Assembly: GCA_003252385.1 (NCBI GenBank)
Contig: QKEH01000008.1
Location: 71,967 to 135,966 of the forward strand
Length of the DNA stretch: 64,000 nt
Direction of reading: 5' to 3'
Origin: Bacteroidota bacterium
GTDB taxonomy: Bacteria > Bacteroidota > Bacteroidia > Bacteroidales > UBA10428
Part shown: piece by piece, positions 18,367 to 26,441 of the stretch
How positions within the stretch are numbered: the stretch's first letter is position 1
Layout: each line of letters opens with the position of its first letter
Made by a program: the position numbers and the translations under genes
The notes under the pieces: generated by a model
Databases searched by the model: none
What the model was told of the DNA's origin: nothing
The model's input: only the letters and a program-made list of their open reading frames with translations

Positions 18367-18999
18367 ATGTCTGTACTTGTAGGAAAGAAAGCCCCGAAAT
18401 TCAACGCCCCCGCTGTAATTAAGGGAGGCCAAATCGTTGAAAATTTTTCTCTGGAACAATATGAAGGGAAAAAGTATGTCATCTTTTACTTCTACCCGGC
18501 CGACTTCACCTTTGTATGCCCTACCGAACTACTGGCCTTTCAGGCAAAAATCGAAGAATTTGAAAAGCGGAACGTAGCTATTGTTGGCTGTTCAGTCGAC
18601 TCGGAATTTTCGCACTGGAAATGGCTCACCACACCCAAGAAAGAAGGTGGAATACAAGGCGTCACCTATCCCTTGGTTTGCGACCAGTCGAAAACCATTT
18701 CGGAAAATTACGATGTACTGGCCGGAAATTGGGAATTTAATGAAGAGGGGCATTCCGTTTTCGTCGGAGAACCTCGCTCGTATCGTGGTTTGTTCCTGAT
18801 CGATAAAGCCGGAATTGTTCGTCATCAGGTAGTTAACGACATGCCGTTGGGGCGAAGCATCGACGAAGCCATTCGGGTGGTGGATGCGCTGCAGTTCTTC
18901 GAGGAAAACGGGGAAGTTTGTCCGGCCAACTGGCACAAAGGTGATGCCGCCATGAAACCCACCCAGGAAGGCGTTTCCAATTATCTCTCGAAACAGTAA
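18367..18999 (+). CDS. Typical 2-Cys peroxiredoxin (AhpC/Prx1 group)
   Basis: A thiol peroxidase that reduces hydrogen peroxide and organic peroxides. The 210 residues hold the peroxidatic motif 'FTFVCPTE' with Cys51, the resolving Cys185 in 'EVCPANW', and the Arg in 'PRSYRGLFLID' that helps set the active site. Length and motifs match the typical dimeric 2-Cys group. No AhpF partner is adjacent, so thioredoxin or another reductant is presumed. It is monocistronic: 145 nt separate it from the upstream barrel gene and a hairpin terminator follows directly. Confidence 0.95.
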   Translation: MSVLVGKKAPKFNAPAVIKGGQIVENFSLEQYEGKKYVIFYFYPADFTFVCPTELLAFQAKIEEFEKRNVAIVGCSVDSEFSHWKWLTTPKKEGGIQGVTYPLVCDQSKTISENYDVLAGNWEFNEEGHSVFVGEPRSYRGLFLIDKAGIVRHQVVNDMPLGRSIDEAIRVVDALQFFEENGEVCPANWHKGDAAMKPTQEGVSNYLSKQ

Positions 19000-19018
19000 C
19001 TATTGCGCCGAAATAAAG

Positions 19019-19048
19019 AAAAAAGCATTCCGCATGGGATGCTTTTTT
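19019..19048 (+). terminator. Intrinsic terminator after the peroxiredoxin gene
   Basis: AAAAAGCATTCC - GCAT - GGGATGCTTTTTTT forms a 12-bp stem with one G-U pair, a 4-nt loop and a U-tract, starting about 20 nt after the peroxiredoxin stop. Confidence 0.85.
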
Positions 19049-19056
19049 TATTTTTG
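19049..19056 (+). promoter_or_regulatory. -7 box for pabB, directly after the terminator
   Basis: TATTTTTG followed by CAGC matches TAnnTTTG exactly. It ends 4 nt before the pabB ATG at 19061, so the transcript would start at or very near the start codon. Confidence 0.55.
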
Positions 19057-19060
19057 CAGC

Positions 19061-20344
19061 ATGTACACTGTAGGCAACTTAGCAAGCAACGCATACCCCC
19101 GGCTGAAAGACCAGCTTACAGCCTGTGCCCGAAGCTTTTCGTATGCCCTGATACTGGATGGTAATTCAGGACATTTTCCGGACAGCCAAAGCTTACGCCA
19201 ATACGACCTGATTGCCGGCTTCTCCAACAGCACCCGGCCCGCCGATTTTCTTCTTGAATTTGACGACCTGAAAACGGTTACCAACCATCAGAACACCTGG
19301 TACCTCGGCTATTTGAGTTACGACCTGAAGAATGTCATCGAAGACCTGCACTCGCAAAACCGGGATGAACTCAACTGGCCACCACTCCTGTTCTTTCAAC
19401 CGGAATGGTTGTTTCTTTTAAAAAATGAACAACTCCAAATATTGAGTTCAAATCCTTCCATTACCTTGAGTCAGGCATTGAAACTACTCCAAACGAGAAC
19501 AGTTGGAGAAGCTGCTCCTCTTCCGGTATTGAATGCCTCCATGACTAAACAAGACTACCTCGATCGGGTACAGGCTATTCAGCGCCACATTCATCGGGGC
19601 GATTTGTACGAGGTCAACTACTGTATGGAATTTAATGCCTGCACACCGGTGGATCCCTATCAGTTGTACCTTCAACTCAGCAACCGCACCCCCGCCCCAT
19701 TTGCATCGTTTCTCAAGTGCAAGGAACGCTACCTGCTGTCGGCCAGTCCCGAGCGCTTTCTGCAAAAAATTGACACGCGACTGCTATCGCAGCCCATCAA
19801 AGGTACAGCACCTCGCTCGGACGACCCGGCAATTGACCTGCAGAACCGTGAGAATTTAAAAAACAGCTTAAAGGAACGCACCGAAAATATTATGATAACG
19901 GATTTGGTACGTAACGATTTATCCCGAATTGCACAACCCGGGAGTGTTTGGGTGGAAGAACTATGCGGGATTTACGATTACCCCCATGTTTTTCAGATGA
20001 TTTCAACCATACAAGCTGAAGTGGGATCGGTTAATTTCCAGGAAATTGTACGCGCTACTTTTCCAATGGGATCGATGACCGGAGCCCCTAAAATTGCCGC
20101 CATGCAGCTCATTGAGAAGTTTGAAACCACCAAACGTGGACTTTACTCCGGTTCGGTTGGATATCTTGCACCCGGCATGGATTTCGATTTTAATGTGGTA
20201 ATTCGTAGTTTGCAGTACCATGCCCATAGCCACTACCTGTCCTATATGGTTGGCAGTGCCATAACAGCTTTGGCTAATGCCGAGGACGAATACCACGAAT
20301 GCATGCTCAAGGCTTACGCTATACCTACCACCGATAACTCCTGA
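19061..20344 (+). CDS. pabB: Aminodeoxychorismate synthase component I
   Basis: PabB turns chorismate plus ammonia into 4-amino-4-deoxychorismate, the first dedicated step toward p-aminobenzoate and folate. The 427 residues show the chorismate-binding fold: 'PIKGTAPRSDDPAIDLQN', 'ERTENIMITDLVRNDLSRI' and 'FPMGSMTGAPKIAAMQLIE' are its hallmark motifs. I use the ATG at 19061; an in-frame ATG at 19034 lies inside the terminator hairpin of the preceding gene. A glutamine amidotransferase partner (PabA) and lyase (PabC) are not in this window. tilS starts 7 nt after the stop, so the two are probably co-transcribed. Confidence 0.92.
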   Translation: MYTVGNLASNAYPRLKDQLTACARSFSYALILDGNSGHFPDSQSLRQYDLIAGFSNSTRPADFLLEFDDLKTVTNHQNTWYLGYLSYDLKNVIEDLHSQNRDELNWPPLLFFQPEWLFLLKNEQLQILSSNPSITLSQALKLLQTRTVGEAAPLPVLNASMTKQDYLDRVQAIQRHIHRGDLYEVNYCMEFNACTPVDPYQLYLQLSNRTPAPFASFLKCKERYLLSASPERFLQKIDTRLLSQPIKGTAPRSDDPAIDLQNRENLKNSLKERTENIMITDLVRNDLSRIAQPGSVWVEELCGIYDYPHVFQMISTIQAEVGSVNFQEIVRATFPMGSMTGAPKIAAMQLIEKFETTKRGLYSGSVGYLAPGMDFDFNVVIRSLQYHAHSHYLSYMVGSAITALANAEDEYHECMLKAYAIPTTDNS

Positions 20345-20351
20345 AAACCCC

Positions 20352-21680
20352 ATGCTGGAACGCTTTAAAGAACACCTGCAAACTTTTCGGCTGCAACTAT
20401 CCAACCAGCCCATCCTGCTCGCCGTAAGCGGCGGAATCGACTCCGTTTGCATGACTCACCTCTTTTACCAGGCAGGAATTCCATTTGCTATGGCACATTG
20501 CAATTTCGGACTGCGGGGCAGTGAATCGGATGGCGATCAGAATTTAGTAGAGAATTTGGCCAAACAGTACAACTGTCCGCTGCATGTAAAAGCATTTGAA
20601 ACTAAAAAACACAGCCGCGAACTGGGCATATCCATCCAAATGGCTGCCCGTGAGTTGCGCTACAACTGGTTTGAAGAGCTGGCTGACACCAACGGATACC
20701 CCTACATTGCCATTGCTCACAACCTGAACGACTCCACCGAAACCATGCTGCTCAATCTGATACGGGGAACCGGAATAAAAGGGCTTTGTGGCATTCGTCC
20801 TCAACACGGCCGCATTATACGTCCCTTATGGTTTGCGCACCGAAACGAGATTGAAGCGTATATTTCGGAACAGAAGCTCCGCTATCGCGAAGACTCCAGC
20901 AATGCCGAAACCAAATATTACCGCAACCTGATTCGCAAGGAAATCATTCCACGTCTCGAAGGCATTAATCCGTCGCTTCACCACACGTTTCAGCACGAAG
21001 CCCGGCTTTTCTCAGCCACACATGCCCTTTACGAAAAAGAGCTGAAACGTATCCGGGAGTATATTTGCAGAAAAACCGAAACAGGGATCGTCATTCCCAT
21101 ATCCCGTTTGATCGAAGAACAAGTGCAAGCACCCGTTCTTTATGAAATTCTGGAACCCTATGGCTTCTCCTACTCCGATGCTGAAGATATCCTTCAGGGT
21201 ATCCATACCCAGGCCGGCAAGCAGTTTCTGTCGGAAAGCTTTCAAATGGTGAAAGACCGGGATCAGTTTGTACTCGAACCCCGAACCGAAACCAACCCCC
21301 ATGCCAGCTATTCCATCGACCAAAATACCTGCGAACTCCGAAAACCCATCCATCTGCAAATGGAATACATTTCCCGTAACGAAAGCTTCACCATTCCCCG
21401 TTCCAACACCCAAGTTGCACTCGATTACAACACCTTACAGTTCCCGTTACAACTCCGCCACTGGCATTACAGCGATGCATTCCACCCCTTGGGTATGAAA
21501 GGAACCAAAAAACTCAGCGACTTTTTTTCCGACCGAAAACTAAACCTGTTCGAAAAAGAACGAATCTGGTTACTCACCAGTAACAACACCATTGTGTGGG
21601 TGGTGGGCTATCAAATTGACGACCGTTTCAAGATTAGCCCCCAAACCAAAAAAATAGCACTTTTCACACTCAAACAGTAA
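20352..21680 (+). CDS. tilS: tRNA(Ile)-lysidine synthase
   Basis: TilS modifies C34 of tRNA-Ile (CAU) to lysidine so that it reads AUA codons and accepts isoleucine. From the ATG at 20352 (442 residues) the PP-loop ATPase motif 'AVSGGIDS' lies near residue 27. 'LNDSTETMLLNLIRGTGIK' is the second core motif; here His-Asn-x-Asn-Asp replaces the more usual His-His-x-Asp-Asp. The substrate-binding and C-terminal domains ('LRHWHYSDAFHPLGMKGTK') are complete. A longer frame from 20277 would overlap pabB by 68 nt and adds no conserved sequence. Confidence 0.93.
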   Translation: MLERFKEHLQTFRLQLSNQPILLAVSGGIDSVCMTHLFYQAGIPFAMAHCNFGLRGSESDGDQNLVENLAKQYNCPLHVKAFETKKHSRELGISIQMAARELRYNWFEELADTNGYPYIAIAHNLNDSTETMLLNLIRGTGIKGLCGIRPQHGRIIRPLWFAHRNEIEAYISEQKLRYREDSSNAETKYYRNLIRKEIIPRLEGINPSLHHTFQHEARLFSATHALYEKELKRIREYICRKTETGIVIPISRLIEEQVQAPVLYEILEPYGFSYSDAEDILQGIHTQAGKQFLSESFQMVKDRDQFVLEPRTETNPHASYSIDQNTCELRKPIHLQMEYISRNESFTIPRSNTQVALDYNTLQFPLQLRHWHYSDAFHPLGMKGTKKLSDFFSDRKLNLFEKERIWLLTSNNTIVWVVGYQIDDRFKISPQTKKIALFTLKQ

Positions 21681-21700
21681 TCAAATAAAACAGCATCCAT

Positions 21701-22270
21701 ATGACCGACACACCAAAGCAAAACCTGACCTCCATAGAAAAAATTTTAGCTGGCGGCACTGAAGCACAAATATTGGAAACAATTGAAAAATTCAAAAATC
21801 AGGGTTCAGCAGCATTCTTACAACTGCTTCTCAATGTACTCAGCCAAACCCCTTTGGAGGCTATCCAAAAAGCCATTATTCAAATTATCAGTAACTTGCA
21901 CACACAAGAGTTCACTCCTGTTATTGTAGATTTTATCCGGAATCATGGTCAGGCTGTGTTTACATCCGATCTGATTTCGGCCTGCTGGCAATCACGGCTG
22001 GACTTCAGCCACAGCCTGCCGGTATTTGCGGAGTTGTTTATCCGTGGAAACTTTCAAATGGCCATCGAATGTTTTACTGTTATCGAAGAAGCCATTTGGC
22101 AAGCCAGTTCAGCCGAAATCACCACCTGCCGCAAGCTCCTGGTAAATCAGATTCACGAAGTTACTGACGATAAACAAGCCTTATTTAACCAACTCATCCA
22201 GGTGCTCGAAAGTGGCCGCACGCCCAATTCCGATGCATTTCCTGAATTGTATCCTGACCCGGCAAACTAA
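21701..22270 (+). CDS. Small helical-repeat protein of unknown function
   Basis: 189 residues, no signal peptide or membrane segment. The sequence is a run of amphipathic helices such as 'AAFLQLLLNVLSQTPLEAI' and 'AIIQIISNLHTQEFTPVIV', suggestive of a HEAT/ARM-like solenoid. It starts 20 nt after tilS on the same strand and ends just before a strong bidirectional terminator, so it is likely the last gene of the pabB-tilS unit. I do not recognise a named family. Confidence 0.75.
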   Translation: MTDTPKQNLTSIEKILAGGTEAQILETIEKFKNQGSAAFLQLLLNVLSQTPLEAIQKAIIQIISNLHTQEFTPVIVDFIRNHGQAVFTSDLISACWQSRLDFSHSLPVFAELFIRGNFQMAIECFTVIEEAIWQASSAEITTCRKLLVNQIHEVTDDKQALFNQLIQVLESGRTPNSDAFPELYPDPAN

Positions 22271-22298
22271 ACCGTAGAGGGCGTTATGGCTCTAATGC

Positions 22299-22332
22299 AA
22301 AAACTCCGGAAGCCAAAGCTTCCGGAGTTTTT
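22299..22332. terminator. Bidirectional intrinsic terminator
   Basis: A perfect 15-bp inverted repeat (AAAAACTCCGGAAGC, loop CAAA, GCTTCCGGAGTTTTT) sits between convergent genes. A-tract and T-tract let it work in both directions. Confidence 0.9.
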
Positions 22333-22352
22333 TATGGTTATCTGGCTATGGG

Positions 22353-23330
22353 CTACTCCATGTTGGAAAAATAGCGCATAAACTGGGCGCGCTCAAATAC
22401 CTCCGAATCGGGAATGTTTTTATAGCTCATCCGACCCCGGAATTCCTTCAATTCTTCAAAATTATGCTGATCCATCCAGGCTTCAACCTCCGAAACCATT
22501 TGAGTCAGATAATCGACCCCGTTTTTGTACAATACGGAACACACCTGTACGGTGGTAGCACCGGCCAACAGCATTTTCACCACAGCCTGACCATCGTGCA
22601 CACCGGTTGATGCACAAATATCCAAGTGGTTGACCAGAGCTGAAATAATGCCCGTCCAGCGTAATGGAAAACGAATATCCGCCGGTGAGCTCAACACATC
22701 GGATGTGGTAAAACTCAAATCGCCGGTGCTGATGTCAGGAGCGTAAAAACGGTTGAACAGAACCACTCCGCTGGCGCCATGACCTTTCAACCGGTCGACA
22801 AAAGCAGGAAGATTACTGAAGTTCTGCCCTAATTTCATGACTACGGGAATGCTCACCTTCGCCTTTACGGCTTTTAAAATATCGATGTAAAGGTTTTCGT
22901 AATGTAAACCATCCTCGTGGGTAGTATTGGGGACAAAAAATACGTTCAATTCCAAGGCATCGGCTCCAGCCTTTTCAATGGCTTTTGCAAAGCTCACCCA
23001 TTCGCTTGCCGAAGCACAGTTAATGCTGGCAATAATGGGAATATCTACTGTCTTTTTTGCATCTTCAATCAGCTTTAGGTAGCTGTCCAGGGCATTGCTC
23101 TTTGCATAATTCAGGATGTAGTCCTGGGCTTCCGGATAGTTCGCGTCTTTCAACATCGATCCGGCTTCCATCTTAATCTGCTCTTCAAAAATCGATTTCA
23201 GAACCACAGCCCCTGCTCCAGCCTGAGCCAATTTGGCAATTTTATCCACCGTGCTCGATAAACCACAGCTACTTACAATCACCGGGTTTTTTAGGGACAA
23301 GCCAAGGTACTTCGTTTCAAGTTTAGCCAT
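22353..23330 (-). CDS. Dihydroorotate dehydrogenase-like FMN protein
   Basis: A 325-residue TIM-barrel flavoprotein of the group annotated 'dihydroorotate dehydrogenase-like' in Bacteroidota. Visible features are the start 'LGLSLKNPVIVSSCGLSST', 'IIASINCASASEW' and 'ADALELNVFFVP' (substrate side), 'VSIPVVMKLGQNFSNL' (FMN-binding Lys), and 'LLAGATTVQVCSVLYKNG' (phosphate binding). It is not a standard PyrD: the catalytic loop differs and no pyr gene is nearby, so its physiological substrate may not be dihydroorotate. It is 23 nt downstream of the PLP homeostasis gene, so they may share a transcript. Confidence 0.85.
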   Translation of the reverse strand: MAKLETKYLGLSLKNPVIVSSCGLSSTVDKIAKLAQAGAGAVVLKSIFEEQIKMEAGSMLKDANYPEAQDYILNYAKSNALDSYLKLIEDAKKTVDIPIIASINCASASEWVSFAKAIEKAGADALELNVFFVPNTTHEDGLHYENLYIDILKAVKAKVSIPVVMKLGQNFSNLPAFVDRLKGHGASGVVLFNRFYAPDISTGDLSFTTSDVLSSPADIRFPLRWTGIISALVNHLDICASTGVHDGQAVVKMLLAGATTVQVCSVLYKNGVDYLTQMVSEVEAWMDQHNFEELKEFRGRMSYKNIPDSEVFERAQFMRYFSNME

Positions 23331-23353
23331 TGGGTATTATTTTGTTTATTGTT

Positions 23354-24022
23354 TTAATAGTCACGATCTCCAAAAATAGAACTTCCCACACGTACCAGCG
23401 TTGCGCCTTCCTGAATGGCCAGCAGGTAATCGTGCGACATGCCCATAGAAACTTCTTTAAAATGGGGAGCATCCCGAAAAAAAACTTCTTTAAGCTCTCT
23501 AAAGGTACTATATAATTTACGAAACTCCTGTTGCACCTCTTGTGTATCGTCGGTGTAAGTGGCCATACCCATCAGTCCGCAAATCGAAATCCATTCCATG
23601 CCTTTGTATTCGTCGGACGCCAGCAACGAGCGAATTTCATCGGCCGACAGGCCAAATTTACTCTCTTCCCGGGCTATCTTCATTTGCAATAAACACGAAA
23701 TCTTACGTCCTTGTTTACCCGCTTCGTTATTAATCGCTGAAAGCAGTTTCAAACTGTCAACGCCGTGCACCAACTGTACGAATGGAGCCAGGTATTTTAC
23801 CTTATTGGTTTGTAAATGCCCAATGAAATGCCATTCAATATCCTTGGGTAAGTTCTCGTACTTGCCTACCAGCTCCTGCACTTTGTTTTCTCCAAAAATA
23901 CGCTGCCCATAATGGTATGCCTCCATAATTGCCTCTTCCGAATGCGTTTTCGATACCGCTACCAGGCGCACTCCGGCAGGAAGCGATTGGCTGATTTGCG
24001 ATAGATTGGAGGCTATGGACAT
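23354..24022 (-). CDS. YggS/PLPBP-family pyridoxal-phosphate homeostasis protein
   Basis: 222 residues with the PLP lysine in 'RLVAVSKTHSEE' (Lys25), 'FGENKVQEL', 'EWHFIGHLQTNKVKYL', 'SMGMSHDYLLAIQEGATLV' and 'VRVGSSIFGDRDY', the complete set of YggS/PROSC hallmarks. These small alanine-racemase-fold proteins bind PLP and buffer B6 and amino-acid metabolism without known catalysis. It lies upstream of and close to the DHOD-like gene on the minus strand. Confidence 0.95.
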   Translation of the reverse strand: MSIASNLSQISQSLPAGVRLVAVSKTHSEEAIMEAYHYGQRIFGENKVQELVGKYENLPKDIEWHFIGHLQTNKVKYLAPFVQLVHGVDSLKLLSAINNEAGKQGRKISCLLQMKIAREESKFGLSADEIRSLLASDEYKGMEWISICGLMGMATYTDDTQEVQQEFRKLYSTFRELKEVFFRDAPHFKEVSMGMSHDYLLAIQEGATLVRVGSSIFGDRDY

Positions 24023-24367
24023 GAAGCAAGTTGTTGTTTAGCGACCCAAAAATAATAAAATTTATCACCCTGCCCACCGGCACCGGTAAAATCCCACTGG
24101 AGGCGTTCCTGTAACGTCGTTCCGGGTAGTAAAAAACCGTTCCAGTTGAACCTTGATACCCGTCTATCTGTTTCTCTGCCGTTGATCGGAATAGAGCATC
24201 TTCAAACATCAAAAATGCCTTTCAATACGTAATTTGTGAAAGTTCTAAATACCACCCTTCACCCGATCGAAGACGAATCGATGCAAAAACGGCAAGGTAT
24301 TCCATTTGAAAATTTAGTATCATTGCAGCATGATAGTGTCAAATCGTAATCAAAAAAAATTAAAAGC
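24023..24367. other. Non-coding stretch upstream of mdh with a weak promoter-like box
   Basis: This 345-nt divergent region holds no convincing reading frame. TATCATTG at 24318-24325, followed by CAGC, is one mismatch from TAnnTTTG and lies about 42 nt before the mdh start, so it is a plausible -7 box. No riboswitch, repeat or gene remnant was recognised in the rest. Confidence 0.4.
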
Positions 24368-25300
24368 ATGAAAATTAGTGTAATTGGAGCCGGTAATGTT
24401 GGTGCAACCTGCGCATTGGTTTTAGCCAACAAAGATGCCGCCAGCGAAGTAGTATTGTTGGATATTAAAGAGGGTATTGCAGAAGGCAAAGCACTGGATA
24501 TCTGGCAAAGCGCACCTATTGATCGGTTCAATTGTAAAACTACTGGTGTTACCAACGATTACGAAGCTACCGCCGGTTCGGGGGTAGTAGTAATTACTTC
24601 AGGTTTACCACGGAAGCCGGGTATGAGCCGCGACGATCTCATTGAAACCAATGCCGACATTGTTAAAACAGTAACCGAACAGGTAATTAAATACTCTCCC
24701 GACGCCTCCATCATAGTGGTGTCCAATCCACTGGATGTGATGACCTATCAGGCGTACCTGTCGGCCAACTTACCCCGTACCAAAGTAATGGGTATGGCCG
24801 GAGTACTGGATACCGGCCGATACAGAGCCTTTATTGCCGACGAACTCAACGTTTCGCCCAAAGATATCCAAGCGGTGCTCATGGGCGGCCATGGCGACAC
24901 CATGGTACCTCTGCCCCGTTTCACCACCGTTTCGGGTATTCCGATAACCGAACTGATGGATCAGGACAAACTGGACGCCATTATCGAACGTACCAAGTTC
25001 GGCGGAGGCGAATTGGTAAAACTTATGGGTACATCCGCCTGGTACGCTCCGGGATCCGCGGCAGCACGTATGGCCGAAGCCATTTCCCGTAACCAAAAAA
25101 GGGTACTTCCCTGCTGCGTTAAACTGGAAGGCGAATATGGATTAAAGGATGTTTTTGTTGGGGTTCCGGTTGTACTGGGTCGCAATGGAGTTGAACAAAT
25201 CATCAACCTCAATTTAAACCAGGATGAAATGCTTCTGCTTCAACAATCGGCCAACGCCGTTCGCGAAATGATGGATGTCTTGGACAAAAAACGAAAGTAA
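24368..25300 (+). CDS. mdh: Malate dehydrogenase (LDH-like type)
   Basis: Interconverts malate and oxaloacetate with NAD. The 310-residue protein starts with the Rossmann motif 'VIGAGNVGATCA' and has an acidic residue at the end of strand 2 ('VVLLDIKEG'), favouring NAD. It carries the substrate loop 'GLPRKPGMSRDDL' with both arginines expected for a malate enzyme instead of a lactate one. The catalytic His lies in 'MGGHGDTMVPL'. Genes on both sides point the other way or end at terminators, so it is likely transcribed alone. Confidence 0.96.
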   Translation: MKISVIGAGNVGATCALVLANKDAASEVVLLDIKEGIAEGKALDIWQSAPIDRFNCKTTGVTNDYEATAGSGVVVITSGLPRKPGMSRDDLIETNADIVKTVTEQVIKYSPDASIIVVSNPLDVMTYQAYLSANLPRTKVMGMAGVLDTGRYRAFIADELNVSPKDIQAVLMGGHGDTMVPLPRFTTVSGIPITELMDQDKLDAIIERTKFGGGELVKLMGTSAWYAPGSAAARMAEAISRNQKRVLPCCVKLEGEYGLKDVFVGVPVVLGRNGVEQIINLNLNQDEMLLLQQSANAVREMMDVLDKKRK

Positions 25301-25311
25301 CCAACTCAAAT

Positions 25312-25347
25312 AAAAAAACGTCTGCAGGTATTGCAGACGTTTTTTTT
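25312..25347. terminator. Intrinsic terminator after mdh (likely bidirectional)
   Basis: ACGTCTGCA - GGTAT - TGCAGACGT with a 7-A tract before it and a T-tract after it, beginning 12 nt after the mdh stop. It also stands 3' of the minus-strand small gene. Confidence 0.9.
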
Positions 25348-25359
25348 CTTCATTCCTCC

Positions 25360-25557
25360 CTATTTTGTTTGAGCCGCATACGCCAGAATCCGGTCGATCA
25401 CTTTATGATCTACATCGAAACTTATCGTATCAAGCTTCCGGAAAATGTCCGAAAATTCAACTTCAAGGGGTAAATCGAGTCGTTCCAGCAGGGTATTATC
25501 TGCCATCTTCGACCCCAGGGAATGTAAAGAATATCGAAAAGTAGAGGTTTTCACCAT
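25360..25557 (-). CDS. Small conserved-looking protein downstream of the sigma factor
   Basis: 65 codons from ATG 25557, or 48 from an internal ATG at 25506 ('MADNTLLERLDLP'). The acidic, helical tail 'DHKVIDRILAYAAQTK' resembles the ends of short Bacteroidota proteins. It sits between a terminator and the ECF sigma gene on the same strand, 133 nt after the sigma stop. No family or function recognised; it could be spurious. Confidence 0.45.
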   Translation of the reverse strand: MVKTSTFRYSLHSLGSKMADNTLLERLDLPLEVEFSDIFRKLDTISFDVDHKVIDRILAYAAQTK

Positions 25558-25690
25558 AGGCTATAAAGTATTATTTCTCTCTATAACGCTTTAGAAAACC
25601 ACTTAGTATAAATGACTACCGATTTATTTTCCCCTGACATCAAAAAAAAGAAAAGGCCTTCATCCGGGAATGTTGCTACGGCCAAGGATA

Positions 25691-26284
25691 CTACTTTGCC
25701 ACCAGACTCAACTCCTTTTCATCGATAAACCGTCGCAGATTGATCAGCGCATAACGCATCCTTCCCAAGGCGGTATTGATACTAACATTTGTCTGTTCCG
25801 CAATTTCTTTAAAACTCAAACCACAGTAATGTCTTAAAACCACCACTTCCCGCTGATCCTCAGGAAGTAAGGTGATCAGCATACGCACATCCTCAGTAAT
25901 TTGCTCATGGATCATGCATTCTTCCACATTTTTATCCGAATACCGTGGTGAATTGAACAGATCCACCTCCTGGTGGTCGTTAGATACCGTGGAAAGTTGC
26001 TTTTCCCTGCGGAAATGATCAATGATCAGATTATGGGCAATTCGCATTACCCAAGACAAAAATCGCCCATTGTCCTGATACTTGCCCTGCCGAAGGGAGT
26101 TAATCACTTTAATAAACGTATCCTGAAAAATATCTTCAGCCAGCTGGCTGTTCTTTACCGATAACAGAATATAAGTGTAAATTTTTTTTCGATGCCTTTG
26201 GATTAAAATCTCCAAACCAGACTGACGCCCTGCCAGAAATTCCTGTACCAGGTCGAAGTCATTGAGGTTAACGAGTGTTTTCAC
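25691..26284 (-). CDS. ECF-type RNA polymerase sigma factor
   Basis: 197 residues with region 2 ('LAEDIFQDTFIKVINSL', 'GRFLSWVMRIAHNLIIDHF') and region 4 ('LPEDQREVVVLRHYCGLSF', 'IAEQTNVSINTALGRMRYA'), a group IV sigma-70 factor that redirects RNA polymerase to its own promoters. The start is GTG at 26284, placed 5 nt after a near-perfect AAGGAGGT, which is notable because most genes in this window lack a strong Shine-Dalgarno. No anti-sigma factor with a membrane segment is adjacent, so this is probably one of the widespread stand-alone Bacteroidota ECF factors. Targets unknown. Confidence 0.93.
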   Translation of the reverse strand: MKTLVNLNDFDLVQEFLAGRQSGLEILIQRHRKKIYTYILLSVKNSQLAEDIFQDTFIKVINSLRQGKYQDNGRFLSWVMRIAHNLIIDHFRREKQLSTVSNDHQEVDLFNSPRYSDKNVEECMIHEQITEDVRMLITLLPEDQREVVVLRHYCGLSFKEIAEQTNVSINTALGRMRYALINLRRFIDEKELSLVAK

Positions 26285-26404
26285 GACTACCTCCTTCTTT
26301 TATGAGTTAGATTAAAGAAAGTAGAAGTATATCTATAGGCGAAAAATTAAAGGTTCCACATTTGATTCTAGTGCAAGTAAGTACTTTTTTTCTTTTTATT
26401 CAAA

Positions 26405-26412
26405 TACCTTTG
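26405..26412 (+). promoter_or_regulatory. -7 box for uvrA
   Basis: TACCTTTG followed by C matches TAnnTTTG exactly and lies 30 nt before the uvrA ATG. Confidence 0.55.
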
Positions 26413-26441
26413 CGGATATTTTCAGTAAAGCGACAATCTCC

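Noticed and set aside
23835..24212. Minus-strand frame of 125 codons reaching into the mdh upstream region
   Set aside because: Mostly overlaps the YggS-family gene in another frame, with no conserved motif in the free part.
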